Source: Spartobacteria bacterium
GTDB lineage: Bacteria > Verrucomicrobiota > Verrucomicrobiia > Chthoniobacterales > UBA6821
DNA: 31,020 nucleotides
Direction: 5' to 3'
NCBI GenBank assembly: GCA_947466005.1
Contig: CANIBV010000005.1
Coordinates: 1-31,020 of the forward strand
Below are positions 23,267 through 30,938 of the stretch, one piece after another. The position numbers were made by a program, and so were the translations under genes. How positions within the stretch are numbered: the stretch's first letter is position 1; every line of letters begins with the position of its first letter. A model generated the notes under the pieces. The model worked only from the letters and a program-made list of their open reading frames with translations, ran no database searches and was not told the DNA's origin.

Positions 23267-24181
23267 TCAGGCCGTACGTCCCAGGAGATCATTGGCAAGT
23301 TGCGCAAGACGCTCTCCACGTGAATCAAAAACTTTCAAAGCCGCATGGGCCTTCCTCGTCAAACGCGCGGCCTCCTTGGAAGAGGCCTTCAGCCCGATGA
23401 CGGCTGGATAGGTTGCCTTCGCCGCCGTGATATCTTTTCCAGCACTCTTGCCGAGTTGCTTGCTCGACTGGGTGACATCGAGAATGTCATCGATGATCTG
23501 AAAGGCCAGGCCGAGCGCCTGACCGAATTCCGTGAGCGCCTTGAGTTGCTGCGGCGTGGCATTGGTCGTCATCGCCCCAAGTCGCAGCGACAGGACGATC
23601 ATCGCTGCGGTCTTCCTCTCATGAATGAAGCGGACGTCGTCAATGGAGAGCCTCTTCCCCTCGGCCTCGAGGTCGGAGACCTGACCGGCGATGAGTTGCA
23701 GACTACCGGCCGTTGTAGCAACCTCCTCAATGATCAAGGCGAGTGGATAGCGCTTGGAGGGTTTGATTTCAGCAAGCAATCCAAAGGACCTGGTCAGGAG
23801 GGCATCACCGGCGAGCACCGCGACTCCCTCGCCAAAGACCATGTGCGAAGTCGGCTGCCCTCGCCGCAGGTCGTCATCATCCATGCAGGGAAGATCGTCA
23901 TGGATAAGGGAATAGGTGTGGATCAACTCCACGGCGCAAGCGGCGGGCAGGGCTGGCTTCGAATCCTTTGCCCCGCAAGCCTCAGCGGCCGCGAGGGTCA
24001 GAATCGGCCGTAGACGCTTGCCTCCCGCGAGCAGGCTGTAGCGCATCGCCTTGTGGATCGTGGCTGGGCGCGAGGAAGGTCCCGGAAGCGAGTACTTCAG
24101 GGCAGCCTCCACGAGGGAGCGTTGCCTCTTCAGATAAACGAAAAGGCCATCTGAATCGCAGATGGCCTTTCGAGTAGTCAT
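23267..24181 (-). CDS. ispA: Short-chain (2E,6E)-prenyl diphosphate synthase (IspA-like)
   Basis: A 304-residue isoprenyl diphosphate synthase that condenses isopentenyl diphosphate with allylic diphosphates. The first Asp-rich motif is DDLPCMD at 95-101 and the second is DDILD at 231-235. LLAGGKRLRP lies at 51-60. The residue five places before the first motif is Tyr90 (HTYSLIHDD), which matches E. coli IspA and favours farnesyl over geranylgeranyl diphosphate. I place the start at ATG 24181: residues FVYLKRQRSLVEAAL near the N-terminus match the family, so later starts would be too short. The frame is open upstream into the aminotransferase tail. A perfect 12-bp hairpin is embedded in codons 4-14. 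Confidence 0.88.
   Translation of the reverse strand: MTTRKAICDSDGLFVYLKRQRSLVEAALKYSLPGPSSRPATIHKAMRYSLLAGGKRLRPILTLAAAEACGAKDSKPALPAACAVELIHTYSLIHDDLPCMDDDDLRRGQPTSHMVFGEGVAVLAGDALLTRSFGLLAEIKPSKRYPLALIIEEVATTAGSLQLIAGQVSDLEAEGKRLSIDDVRFIHERKTAAMIVLSLRLGAMTTNATPQQLKALTEFGQALGLAFQIIDDILDVTQSSKQLGKSAGKDITAAKATYPAVIGLKASSKEAARLTRKAHAALKVFDSRGERLAQLANDLLGRTA
24142..24170 (-). terminator. Terminator-like hairpin overlapping the prenyl synthase start
   Basis: AAAGGCCATCTG (24142-24153) and CAGATGGCCTTT (24159-24170) form a perfect 12-bp stem with a 5-base loop. On the minus strand it is followed by TCGTTT after a TTTT run, the shape of an intrinsic terminator for the aminotransferase gene that ends at 24237. 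It nevertheless falls inside codons 4-14 of the prenyl synthase. It is almost symmetric, so it could also stop plus-strand transcription. Confidence 0.6.
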
Positions 24182-24236
24182 GTCTGTTGCGGGGCGTCCC
24201 CGTTGAACCTCAAACTGAGAGCTTGGAGTCGTTGAC

Positions 24237-25400
24237 TTAGAGGGTTTTGCAGAACTCCTCGAAGCGGTCAAGGCCCGGCTTGATGACGTCAAGCCCGGTT
24301 GCATAGCTGAGGCGGACGACGCGGTCATCACCGAAGGCGATACCTGGAACGACGGCGACGTTGGACTTGCTAAGGAGGCGGTCGGCGAAGTTCGTGGAGC
24401 TCATTCCAAGCTTGGAGATGTTGGCCAGCATGTAGAAGGCACCCTTGGGCTTCACGGCGGAGACGTTGTGAATCGCGGAGAGGCGCTCAAACATGTACTC
24501 GCGGCGGATGTTGAACTCCTCTCGCATCTCGGCGACGCACTGCTGGCTGCCGGTGAGGGCGGCGAGTCCACCCTTCTGGGCGAAGGAGCATGGGCCCGAG
24601 GTGCTGTGGCTCTGCATGGAGTCGATCGCCTTGGCGATCTTCTCGGGTGCACCGAGGTAACCGAGGCGCCATCCGGTCATCGCGTAGGCCTTGCTGAAGC
24701 CGTTGACGGTGATCGTGAGATCGCGGGCCTCGGGTGTGAGGGAGGCGATCGAGACATGCTCGGCACCGTCGTAGGTGAGGCTCTCGTAGATCTCGTCGGA
24801 GAGGATGGTGATCTCCTCTTCGGCAGCGACCTCGACAATGGCGCGAAGCTCTTCCTTGGTGTAGACGGATCCGGTCGGGTTGCCGGGGGAGTTGATGATC
24901 ACCATCTTGGTGCGGGGGCTCATGGCCTCCTCAAATTGCTGGGGGGTCATCTTCCAGTCGTTCTCCTGGGTGGTCTGGACGATGACAGGCTCTGCGCCGG
25001 CAAGGCGGACCATGTCGGGGTAGCTGAGCCAGTAAGGAGCGGGAATGATGACCTCGTCGCCCTCGCCGCAGACGGCCAAGATGGCGTTGAAACAGCTCTG
25101 CTTGGCACCGTTACTGACGATGATGTCGCTCGGCTTGTAGTCGATGCCGTTATCGCGCTTGAACTTCTCGCTGATGGCTGCGCGCAGCTCCGGAATGCCG
25201 GAGCTGGGGGTGTACTTCGTGAAGCCGGCATTGAGAGCATCGATGGCCGCTGCCTTAATGTGCTCAGGTGTGTCGAAATCGGGTTCTCCAGCTCCGAAGC
25301 TGAACACGTCGACGCCCTCGGCGCGCAGGGCCTTGGCCTTGCTGTCGATGGCGAGAGTGAGTGAAGGGGTGAGTTCGCTGACGCGTGTTGCGAGGTCCAT
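24237..25400 (-). CDS. Pyridoxal-phosphate aminotransferase, aspartate type (class I)
   Basis: A 387-residue fold-type I aminotransferase of the aspartate aminotransferase I-gamma/beta group, probably aspartate:2-oxoglutarate transamination, possibly also prephenate or aromatic substrates. Signatures: GAGEPDFDTP near 37-46, the KYTPSSGIPELR substrate-loop region, SPGNPTG at 171-177, SDEIYE at 201-206, the PLP-binding Lys237 in NGFSKAYAMTGWRLGY and the C-terminal VRLSYATG with the carboxylate-binding Arg. Length is standard and the cofactor-binding residues are intact. It sits 58 bp downstream of ndk and 55 bp upstream of the prenyl synthase, with a terminator-like hairpin just after its stop. 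Confidence 0.92.
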   Translation of the reverse strand: MDLATRVSELTPSLTLAIDSKAKALRAEGVDVFSFGAGEPDFDTPEHIKAAAIDALNAGFTKYTPSSGIPELRAAISEKFKRDNGIDYKPSDIIVSNGAKQSCFNAILAVCGEGDEVIIPAPYWLSYPDMVRLAGAEPVIVQTTQENDWKMTPQQFEEAMSPRTKMVIINSPGNPTGSVYTKEELRAIVEVAAEEEITILSDEIYESLTYDGAEHVSIASLTPEARDLTITVNGFSKAYAMTGWRLGYLGAPEKIAKAIDSMQSHSTSGPCSFAQKGGLAALTGSQQCVAEMREEFNIRREYMFERLSAIHNVSAVKPKGAFYMLANISKLGMSSTNFADRLLSKSNVAVVPGIAFGDDRVVRLSYATGLDVIKPGLDRFEEFCKTL

Positions 25401-25458
25401 GGGAAGCGTGGGGTTGGGTGGTTGGGTGAGGGTGCTTACTTACTACTGTTATGAAAAA

Positions 25459-26472
25459 TCAGATGCCTGCGGCGATCTTGGTTTTAAAGTCATTCTCCTG
25501 AAGGCGGATGATTCCGATCTCACGGACGACATTCTCGACGGAGTCGGAGGCGTGAGCTCCATTGATCATGATGGTCGTGCCGAACTCCTTGCGGATCGTG
25601 CCGTGGGCTGCGTTGGCTGGATTCGTGGAGCCAAGGGCCTCGCGGATCTTGGCCACGGCGTCTGGGCCCTGATAGATCAAGGCGACACATGGCTGGCTCC
25701 CCGGCGCGTTCTTCTCCCCGGCAGCGCACTCGGAGGGGCGCTTGCCGGCCATGAAGGCAATGATCGACTCCCACTGGGAACGACCGTCAGGCAGCTTCTC
25801 GACGAGGAAATCAAGGACGGGGCCGTAGAACTCCTCCCCCTGCGCCACCGACATGTGGAAGGGCTTGAATCCGACCAGCGCCAATCCGGTGCGGGCAAAG
25901 AGGTCGATGACGCCGCCAGGGCGGGTGCTTGGGAAGGCAAAGTTGTCGGGCTTGATGAGGACGAGCGTCTTCTCGGTCGACTCGGTGAACGTGGCGGAAG
26001 CATCCAGAATGCCGCCCTCGGCATCCGAGGCGGCGGCAAGCAACTTCAGGCCCGCTACGGCTTCGGCCGGGTTTGCGGGAGCAATAATGCCGGGCTCAAA
26101 GTAGACTGCCTGGCCTCCTTCTTGAGTGCTTTCAACGAGATCGCCGAAGGTATCGCGAAGGGTCTCTCCACGCCCCCCCATGGAGGCGTCATCGCCGACG
26201 ATGGAGGCCACCTTGGCAGCAGCATCCTCTCCCTTGAGCACAAGCACAAGCGACTGGGAATCTGCTGGCAGAGCCTTGAGATAAGCGGCCGTCTTGGGCT
26301 GGCTTTGGAACGTGGCGGCAAGATCGCCGAGGAGCTTGGAGGAGGGCGCGAAAACGCGTCCCGTGTTCAACTCCAGACCGCTGCGTGAAATAAGACGGCC
26401 AAGGATACCTCCCGTGCGTCCCTTACGGAGAGCTGTTGGAGTGATGAAAGCGTAGGTGAGTTGGTCTGCCAT
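25459..26472 (-). CDS. ndk: Two-domain nucleoside-diphosphate kinase, N-terminal domain degenerate
   Basis: A 337-residue protein, twice the usual NDK size. The C-terminal half (about 167-325) is a recognisable NDK: TLVLIKPDNF with Lys174, TNPANAAHGTIRKEFG, and NGAHASDSVENVVREI with the phosphorylated His307 (HGSD is HASD here). It carries an insertion of roughly 25 residues before PCVALIYQG. The N-terminal half (about 5-145) keeps the outline (YAFITPTALRKGRTGGILGR, SLVLVLKGEDAAAKV, GETLRDTFGD) but lacks the KPD motif and any catalytic His. The enzyme balances NTP pools by a ping-pong phosphohistidine mechanism. The start at 26472 is preferred; the frame extends 33 codons upstream with non-family sequence. 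Confidence 0.85.
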   Translation of the reverse strand: MADQLTYAFITPTALRKGRTGGILGRLISRSGLELNTGRVFAPSSKLLGDLAATFQSQPKTAAYLKALPADSQSLVLVLKGEDAAAKVASIVGDDASMGGRGETLRDTFGDLVESTQEGGQAVYFEPGIIAPANPAEAVAGLKLLAAASDAEGGILDASATFTESTEKTLVLIKPDNFAFPSTRPGGVIDLFARTGLALVGFKPFHMSVAQGEEFYGPVLDFLVEKLPDGRSQWESIIAFMAGKRPSECAAGEKNAPGSQPCVALIYQGPDAVAKIREALGSTNPANAAHGTIRKEFGTTIMINGAHASDSVENVVREIGIIRLQENDFKTKIAAGI

Positions 26473-26584
26473 GAAATGAAAAGGGTTAAAGAGAGGGCCG
26501 CCCAAGGGGGCGCAGCATAAAGGCGTTCCAAGGCGGACGAAGAGGCTAGAAGCGGGTGCCTCGAGAGTCAAAGGCTTTCTCTGT

Positions 26585-26603
26585 TGCCCGGCGATGCCGG
26601 GCA
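26585..26603. repeat. 8-bp perfect hairpin in the rarA-ndk gap
   Basis: TGCCCGGC (26585-26592) and GCCGGGCA (26596-26603) surround a 3-base loop. It lies about 113 bp upstream of the ndk start and 183 bp beyond the rarA stop. No T-tract follows, so it is not a clear intrinsic terminator; it may be part of a structured leader or a dispersed palindromic element. Confidence 0.45.
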
Positions 26604-26714
26604 GGCATTTAGCGCTTTAGGCTGGAGGCTGTTAGGGACTGAAAGCGAAGCCCTACCGCCCATTCCCCATTTGATGGCATCGGCCTCCCGGCGGACGGTG
26701 CCACCACTCCGGGG

Positions 26715-26730
26715 TCCCGCAGTTGCGGGA
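26715..26730. repeat. 7-bp perfect hairpin in the rarA-ndk gap
   Basis: TCCCGCA (26715-26721) and TGCGGGA (26724-26730) are separated by 2 bases, 55 bp beyond the rarA stop codon. It is the second GC-rich palindrome in this gene-free 26473-26785 stretch; a weaker pair CGCTTT/AAAGCG (26613-26618 with 26642-26647) lies between the two. The 313-bp gap otherwise shows no gene I can support. Confidence 0.4.
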
Positions 26731-26785
26731 TCTTCCGCGCCGCATCCGAGCGACTTTGTTCCCATCCCCTTTATCCCTGTGAGCC

Positions 26786-28159
26786 CTAAACTTTCCCCGT
26801 CTGCTTTACCGCATTTACTGCAGCTTCCTGAAACTGCTGTCTCCACGCTTCCAATCTGTCGGCAATCCGTGCCTCCGCACCGTGACGGGTGGGGGTGTAA
26901 TAGGTCCGGCCTTCCGGAAGGTAGGCCTGCGGGACATAGCCTCCCTCGTGGTCGTGGGGATACTTGTAGCCCTGTCCATGACCCAGCGCCTTGGCCCCCT
27001 TGTAATGGGAATCCCTGAGGTGGGGAGGCACGGCCAAGGTGCGACCGGAACCGATATCTGCCTCGGCGGCACCCAAGGCGGCGTAGGCGCTGTTGCTCTT
27101 CGGGGCGGTCGCCAGGTAGACGGTCGCATGGGCGAGGGTGATCCGGGCCTCGGGCAACCCGACGAACTCCACGGCCTGCTGGGCGGCGATCGCCAGAGGC
27201 AAGGCCAGTGGATCGGCAAGGCCGACATCCTCGCTGGCGAAGATCACCAACCGGCGTGTGATAAAGCGCAACTCCTCACCCGCATGGAGCATCTTGGCCA
27301 ACCAGTAGAGGGCGGCGTCGGGGTCGCTACCCCGGAGACCCTTGATGAAGGCGCTGATCGTGTCGTAGTGATCGTCGCCCGAACCATCGTAGACCAAGGC
27401 CTTTTTCTGGATGCTCTCGGAAGCCTCGGTAAGTGTGATACGGATGCGCCCGTCGGCACCGAACGGCGTGGTGCGCACGGCAATCTCAAGGGCATTCAGG
27501 CACTTGCGGGCGTCGCCGTCGCAGACCATGGCGAGGTGCCGGGCCGCATCCTCCTCCAGATCGAGAGGGAGGGTGCCGAGGCCGCGCTCGGGGTCAGCAA
27601 CGGCCCGGTGCTGGAGGCCAACAAGGTCATCAACGGAGAGGGGTTGGAGCTGAAAGACCTGCGAGCGGGAGACCAGCGGGCTGTTGATCGAGAAGAAGGG
27701 GTTCTGGGTTGTCGCCCCAATCAGGCGGACGGTCCCACGTTCGACATCGGGGAGCAGCGCATCCTGCTGCGCCTTGTTGAAGCGGTGGATCTCGTCGATG
27801 AAGAGGAGCGTGCGCCCACCGTTCCGCGCCTCGATCGCGGCGACTCCGACCGCCTTTCTGATATCGGCCACGGATCCCTCGACGCCGCTCAGCTCGATGA
27901 AGCGGCTCTCGGTTCGAGCCGCGATCACCCGCGCGAGACTTGTCTTCCCGGTTCCGGGAGGGCCGTAAAAAATGACGGAGGAGAGCCGGTCGGCCTCGAT
28001 CGCGCGCCGCAGGAGCTTCCCCTCGCCGAGGATATGTCCCTGGCCGACATACTCCTCGAGCGTGCGGGGCCGCATCCGTGCAGCCAGCGGCGCATCAGTT
28101 GGCAGGAAGGCATGATCGTCCCCCCGAGTGGTGCCAGCCTCGCCAAAAAGATCATCCAT
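26786..28159 (-). CDS. rarA: Replication-associated recombination protein A (RarA/MgsA), AAA+ ATPase
   Basis: A 457-residue clamp-loader-like ATPase that acts at stalled replication forks. The Walker A motif GPPGTGKT is at 66-73, the Walker B LLFIDEIHRFNKAQQDALL starts near 118, and sensor 1 is GATTQNPFFSINSPLVSR. The C-terminal tetramerisation region includes DPDAALYWLAKML, RRLVIFASEDVGLADP and the end motif YKYPHDHEGGYVPQAYLP. It is full length. The frame is open upstream, but the ATG at 28159 gives the usual MDDLFGE-type N-terminus and leaves 65 bp to the divergent stress protein gene. RarA is a core housekeeping gene and shows no context dependence here. Confidence 0.95.
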   Translation of the reverse strand: MDDLFGEAGTTRGDDHAFLPTDAPLAARMRPRTLEEYVGQGHILGEGKLLRRAIEADRLSSVIFYGPPGTGKTSLARVIAARTESRFIELSGVEGSVADIRKAVGVAAIEARNGGRTLLFIDEIHRFNKAQQDALLPDVERGTVRLIGATTQNPFFSINSPLVSRSQVFQLQPLSVDDLVGLQHRAVADPERGLGTLPLDLEEDAARHLAMVCDGDARKCLNALEIAVRTTPFGADGRIRITLTEASESIQKKALVYDGSGDDHYDTISAFIKGLRGSDPDAALYWLAKMLHAGEELRFITRRLVIFASEDVGLADPLALPLAIAAQQAVEFVGLPEARITLAHATVYLATAPKSNSAYAALGAAEADIGSGRTLAVPPHLRDSHYKGAKALGHGQGYKYPHDHEGGYVPQAYLPEGRTYYTPTRHGAEARIADRLEAWRQQFQEAAVNAVKQTGKV

Positions 28160-28224
28160 TTGCTTACTATAAGAGGGCGCATTTCGCTGGCAAGGCAACC
28201 GCCACCCTTTCATGCTTGGGGCTC

Positions 28225-28674
28225 ATGAAAACTCTACTGACCGCGATTGATTTCAGCCCGATTACCCAAAGGGTCGTGGAGGGTGCGGCCGAACTGGCCT
28301 CCGCACTCCATGCCAAGCTCGTCATCCTCAACGTCGTGGAGCCGATTGCCGCCTATGTCCCGGTAGGAGCAGCCATGGATGTCATTACCGCCCCGATCCC
28401 GATGGATCCACCCGACCTGAACCTCGTGAAGGAACGTCTCGAGCAACTGGCCCAACCGCTTCGTGCCAAAGGTCTCACGGTCGAGACCCTGGCTGCCGTC
28501 GCTCTCCCCGTGGAGGAAATCCTGAAACAGTCAACGGCCACTGGCGCCTCCATGCTGATCCTCGGATCGCACGGTCACGGGGCGGTCTACCAACTATTCA
28601 GCGGCAGCGTCGTGACCTCCGTGCTCCATCGGTCGCGCATCCCGGTCACCGTCATTCCGGTGCACGCAAGCTAG
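28225..28674 (+). CDS. Universal stress protein (UspA family)
   Basis: A 149-residue single-domain universal stress protein. The first strand and loop read LLTAIDFSPITQRVVEGA with the Asp that contacts ATP. The C-terminal ATP-binding motif is LGSHGHGAVYQLFSGSVV (about 113-130), which follows the G-2x-G-9x-G-S pattern of ATP-binding members, so it probably binds ATP. UspA proteins are cytosolic dimers induced under stress, with unclear molecular targets. The frame is open upstream, but the ATG at 28225 matches the family start. It diverges from rarA. Confidence 0.9.
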   Translation: MKTLLTAIDFSPITQRVVEGAAELASALHAKLVILNVVEPIAAYVPVGAAMDVITAPIPMDPPDLNLVKERLEQLAQPLRAKGLTVETLAAVALPVEEILKQSTATGASMLILGSHGHGAVYQLFSGSVVTSVLHRSRIPVTVIPVHAS

Positions 28675-28715
28675 CGCCGGCTGATTCTTCTCGCAGCAGG
28701 GAGCTTAGCCGCGTC

Positions 28716-28720
28716 AGGAA
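28716..28720 (+). promoter_or_regulatory. Ribosome-binding site of the GT9 gene
   Basis: AGGAA lies 5 bases before the ATG at 28726. It is one of the few clear Shine-Dalgarno sequences in the window and supports that start. Confidence 0.55.
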
Positions 28721-28725
28721 CGCTC

Positions 28726-29799
28726 ATGCGCATTCTTTTCACAAAGCTCCGTCACATCGGGGACAACCTACTCATCACGCCCACTATCGTGGCGACGAAG
28801 CAGAAGTTTCCCGAGGCAGAAATCTGGGTCGCCGTGCGCCGGGGCACCGAGGGAATCCTCGCCGGGTGCCCGGAGATCGACCGGATCGTGACCACAGCGC
28901 GTCCCGAAGAGGGTCGCCGCACCTGGAGAGATTTCGGGCGCGATATGGGGACTCTTGCAGAGATTGCAACAAACCGCTTCGACTACGCCTTTGAACTCGG
29001 TGACAACGACCGTGGAAGGACGCTTGTGACGGCGAGTCGCGCCGCCGTGCGCTGTTGCAACAGCTATGAACGGCCCGAAGGAGAGCCCCTTTCCACGTTC
29101 TGGAAGCAGCGTTTCAATCGCCTGATAACGACGGGTCACGGCCCCGTTCATCAGGTGCTTCGCGATTACAATGCCCCCAGAGAAACCCTCTCCCTAGCGG
29201 AGGAAGCACCGCCGTTGCGCTTTGCCAGAGAAGCCTGGCTCCCCCATGCCCTAGAGCCCAAGATCAACGGGCCCTATGCAGTGATCCATGCCGCCACCAG
29301 ATGGCCCTCCAAGTCATGGCCTCCCGGGCGCTGGAGGCAGGTAGTCACCGCCCTGCTCAAGAAATTCCCGCAGGTTGTCATCAGTTGCGGTCCGAACGCC
29401 CGAGAGATCGCCGAGGCGCAACAGCTCTGCGTAAGTGAAGAGGGGAATGCGGGACACGGGGGGAGGGTTCTCTCCACTGGCGGCGCACTCTCGTGGAGGC
29501 AACTGGCGTCACTCCTCGGATCAGCAGAGCTTTTCGTGGGGGTCGACACCGCCGCCATGCATCTGGCGGCGGCCGTTCAGTGCCCCTCGGTGGTCCTCTT
29601 CGGTCACGCCCCCTCCTACCAGTTCATGCCTTGGAAATCACCTCACCGAGTCGTCCGCTCCAGAGATGCCATGGTGGAAACGGAGCGCTACCAGCTTTCC
29701 GGCGAACAACTCATGGATGAGATCCAACCCGAGGCGGTGCTCACTGCCATCGATGTGATGACGGATGCGTGTCAGAGAGTCGAGGCCAGTCGAGTGTAG
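28726..29799 (+). CDS. Glycosyltransferase family 9 (heptosyltransferase-like)
   Basis: A 357-residue GT9 enzyme related to WaaC, WaaF and WaaQ, which add heptose to the LPS inner core at the cytosolic face of the inner membrane. The N-terminus ILFTKLRHIGDNLLITPTI is the standard acceptor-domain start. The donor domain includes YAVIHAATRWPSKSWPPGRWRQV, LGSAELFVGVDTAAMHLAAAV with the conserved Asp and His, and PSVVLFGHAPSYQFMPW. WaaQ-type specificity is the nearest guess; the sugar cannot be fixed. Its last 28 bp overlap the 3' end of the convergent GT4 gene. Confidence 0.9.
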   Translation: MRILFTKLRHIGDNLLITPTIVATKQKFPEAEIWVAVRRGTEGILAGCPEIDRIVTTARPEEGRRTWRDFGRDMGTLAEIATNRFDYAFELGDNDRGRTLVTASRAAVRCCNSYERPEGEPLSTFWKQRFNRLITTGHGPVHQVLRDYNAPRETLSLAEEAPPLRFAREAWLPHALEPKINGPYAVIHAATRWPSKSWPPGRWRQVVTALLKKFPQVVISCGPNAREIAEAQQLCVSEEGNAGHGGRVLSTGGALSWRQLASLLGSAELFVGVDTAAMHLAAAVQCPSVVLFGHAPSYQFMPWKSPHRVVRSRDAMVETERYQLSGEQLMDEIQPEAVLTAIDVMTDACQRVEASRV

Positions 29800-30914
29800 A
29801 GAGCGGCCAATTGGTTACTGAGCAGCGGCAGTGACGGGCGAGGCAGCCTCTCTTGGAAAACCAGGAGTGAATCCCTGAACGCACTGTCAGCGGTTGCCCT
29901 CCGCAACAGCTCTGCATAACCAACCACATCTTGCGGATCAAAGAGACCCGGGTGATCGGGGCTGAGCAACGCCACATTTCCCTCAATCCTGCTTGCAAGG
30001 ATGGGAATCCTGCAATCGAGGGCCTGAAGCAGTGCCAGCGGCTGCCCCTCCCAATCCGAGGCAAGGACAAAGAGATCCAACGACTGAAGCCATGGAGCCA
30101 CTGGGCGCTTCCGACCAGCTAAGATAAGACGGCCCTCCAAATGATTTTCAGCAATCAGGCGCTCGAGTAAGGGGCGATCCTCACCCTCACCAAAGAGCAT
30201 GAACTTGGGGAGTGGAACCCCCTTTTGATCAAGCAATGCCAGGGCGCATACGGTGGCGCGATGATTCTTAGTGTGGTGAAGCGATGCTACAGAGCCGACA
30301 AGAAACTCTTCTGAGGAAAGGCTTAACGAGGCGCGCACGCCAGCGCGATCAGCTGTGGGCTGGAAGATGGCCGGATCGATTGCATTGGGAACCACAGAAA
30401 CCTCCTTTGGATTCAGCTCAAATGCCGCAATCAGATCTCTGCGCGTCTCCTCGGAGAGGGCAATAACATGGTCGGCCCAGCGGTAGATGTGCCTAATGAA
30501 GAATCCCTTCCTCCCCTTTAGCTTCAGGAAAGTTTTCTGCTGATGAACGATCGAGCGAATGCCGGCTAACCTTGCGGCGATAACGCCGAAGAGTTGGTCG
30601 TGATACGACTGCGCATGGATGACTTTGATCTCATTTTCTCGGAACCAACGGGCCAAGCGGAATATCCCAAGCGGATTTATTCGCTTGGTCGGAAAGACCG
30701 GCACCAAATCAACCCTGCAGCCAGCCTTTCGCGCCTCCTCACCCAACACACCAAGATTGCGCAGACAGACAAAATGAGGCTCGATTCCAGGCGGAAGATA
30801 CCGGCTAGCCGAGAGAAGAAAATCCTCCGCCCCACCCACGGGCATCGAGATAAAGAGGAAGGCAACCTTCAGCGACCCCTCCCCCTCCCCTGTGGCACTG
30901 CTCGCCTCGCTCAC
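29772..30914 (-). CDS. Glycosyltransferase family 4 (GT-B)
   Basis: A 380-residue GT4 enzyme, probably transferring a sugar to an LPS or polysaccharide acceptor. The N-terminal domain has FLFISMPVGGAEDFLLSASRYL and IHAQSYHDQLFGVIAAR. The linker is VSVVPNAIDPAIFQP. The donor domain has VGSVASLHHTKNH, KFMLFGEGEDRPLLE, LAGRKRPVAPWLQSLDLFVLASDWEGQPLALLQAL with the Glu that binds the donor phosphate, then RIPILASRIEGN. The first 14 residues are Ser/Gly/Glu-rich and less conserved, so the start could be slightly downstream. It may be co-transcribed with the truncated gene upstream, 24 bp away. The acceptor and sugar are unknown. Confidence 0.88.
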   Translation of the reverse strand: MSEASSATGEGEGSLKVAFLFISMPVGGAEDFLLSASRYLPPGIEPHFVCLRNLGVLGEEARKAGCRVDLVPVFPTKRINPLGIFRLARWFRENEIKVIHAQSYHDQLFGVIAARLAGIRSIVHQQKTFLKLKGRKGFFIRHIYRWADHVIALSEETRRDLIAAFELNPKEVSVVPNAIDPAIFQPTADRAGVRASLSLSSEEFLVGSVASLHHTKNHRATVCALALLDQKGVPLPKFMLFGEGEDRPLLERLIAENHLEGRLILAGRKRPVAPWLQSLDLFVLASDWEGQPLALLQALDCRIPILASRIEGNVALLSPDHPGLFDPQDVVGYAELLRRATADSAFRDSLLVFQERLPRPSLPLLSNQLAALYTRLASTL

Positions 30915-30938
30915 CGGATGATTGTCAAAGCAAAGCGG

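Noticed and set aside
24468..25364. 298-codon plus-strand frame opposite the aminotransferase
   Set aside because: Repetitive Gly/Asp/Val/Leu composition from antisense reading of a PLP enzyme with all motifs intact.
25144..26388. 414-codon plus-strand frame over the aminotransferase and NDK genes
   Set aside because: It spans the antisense of two unrelated conserved genes and the gap between them; no domain is visible.
26882..28228. 448-codon plus-strand frame opposite rarA
   Set aside because: Antisense of rarA, whose Walker motifs and full length settle the strand.
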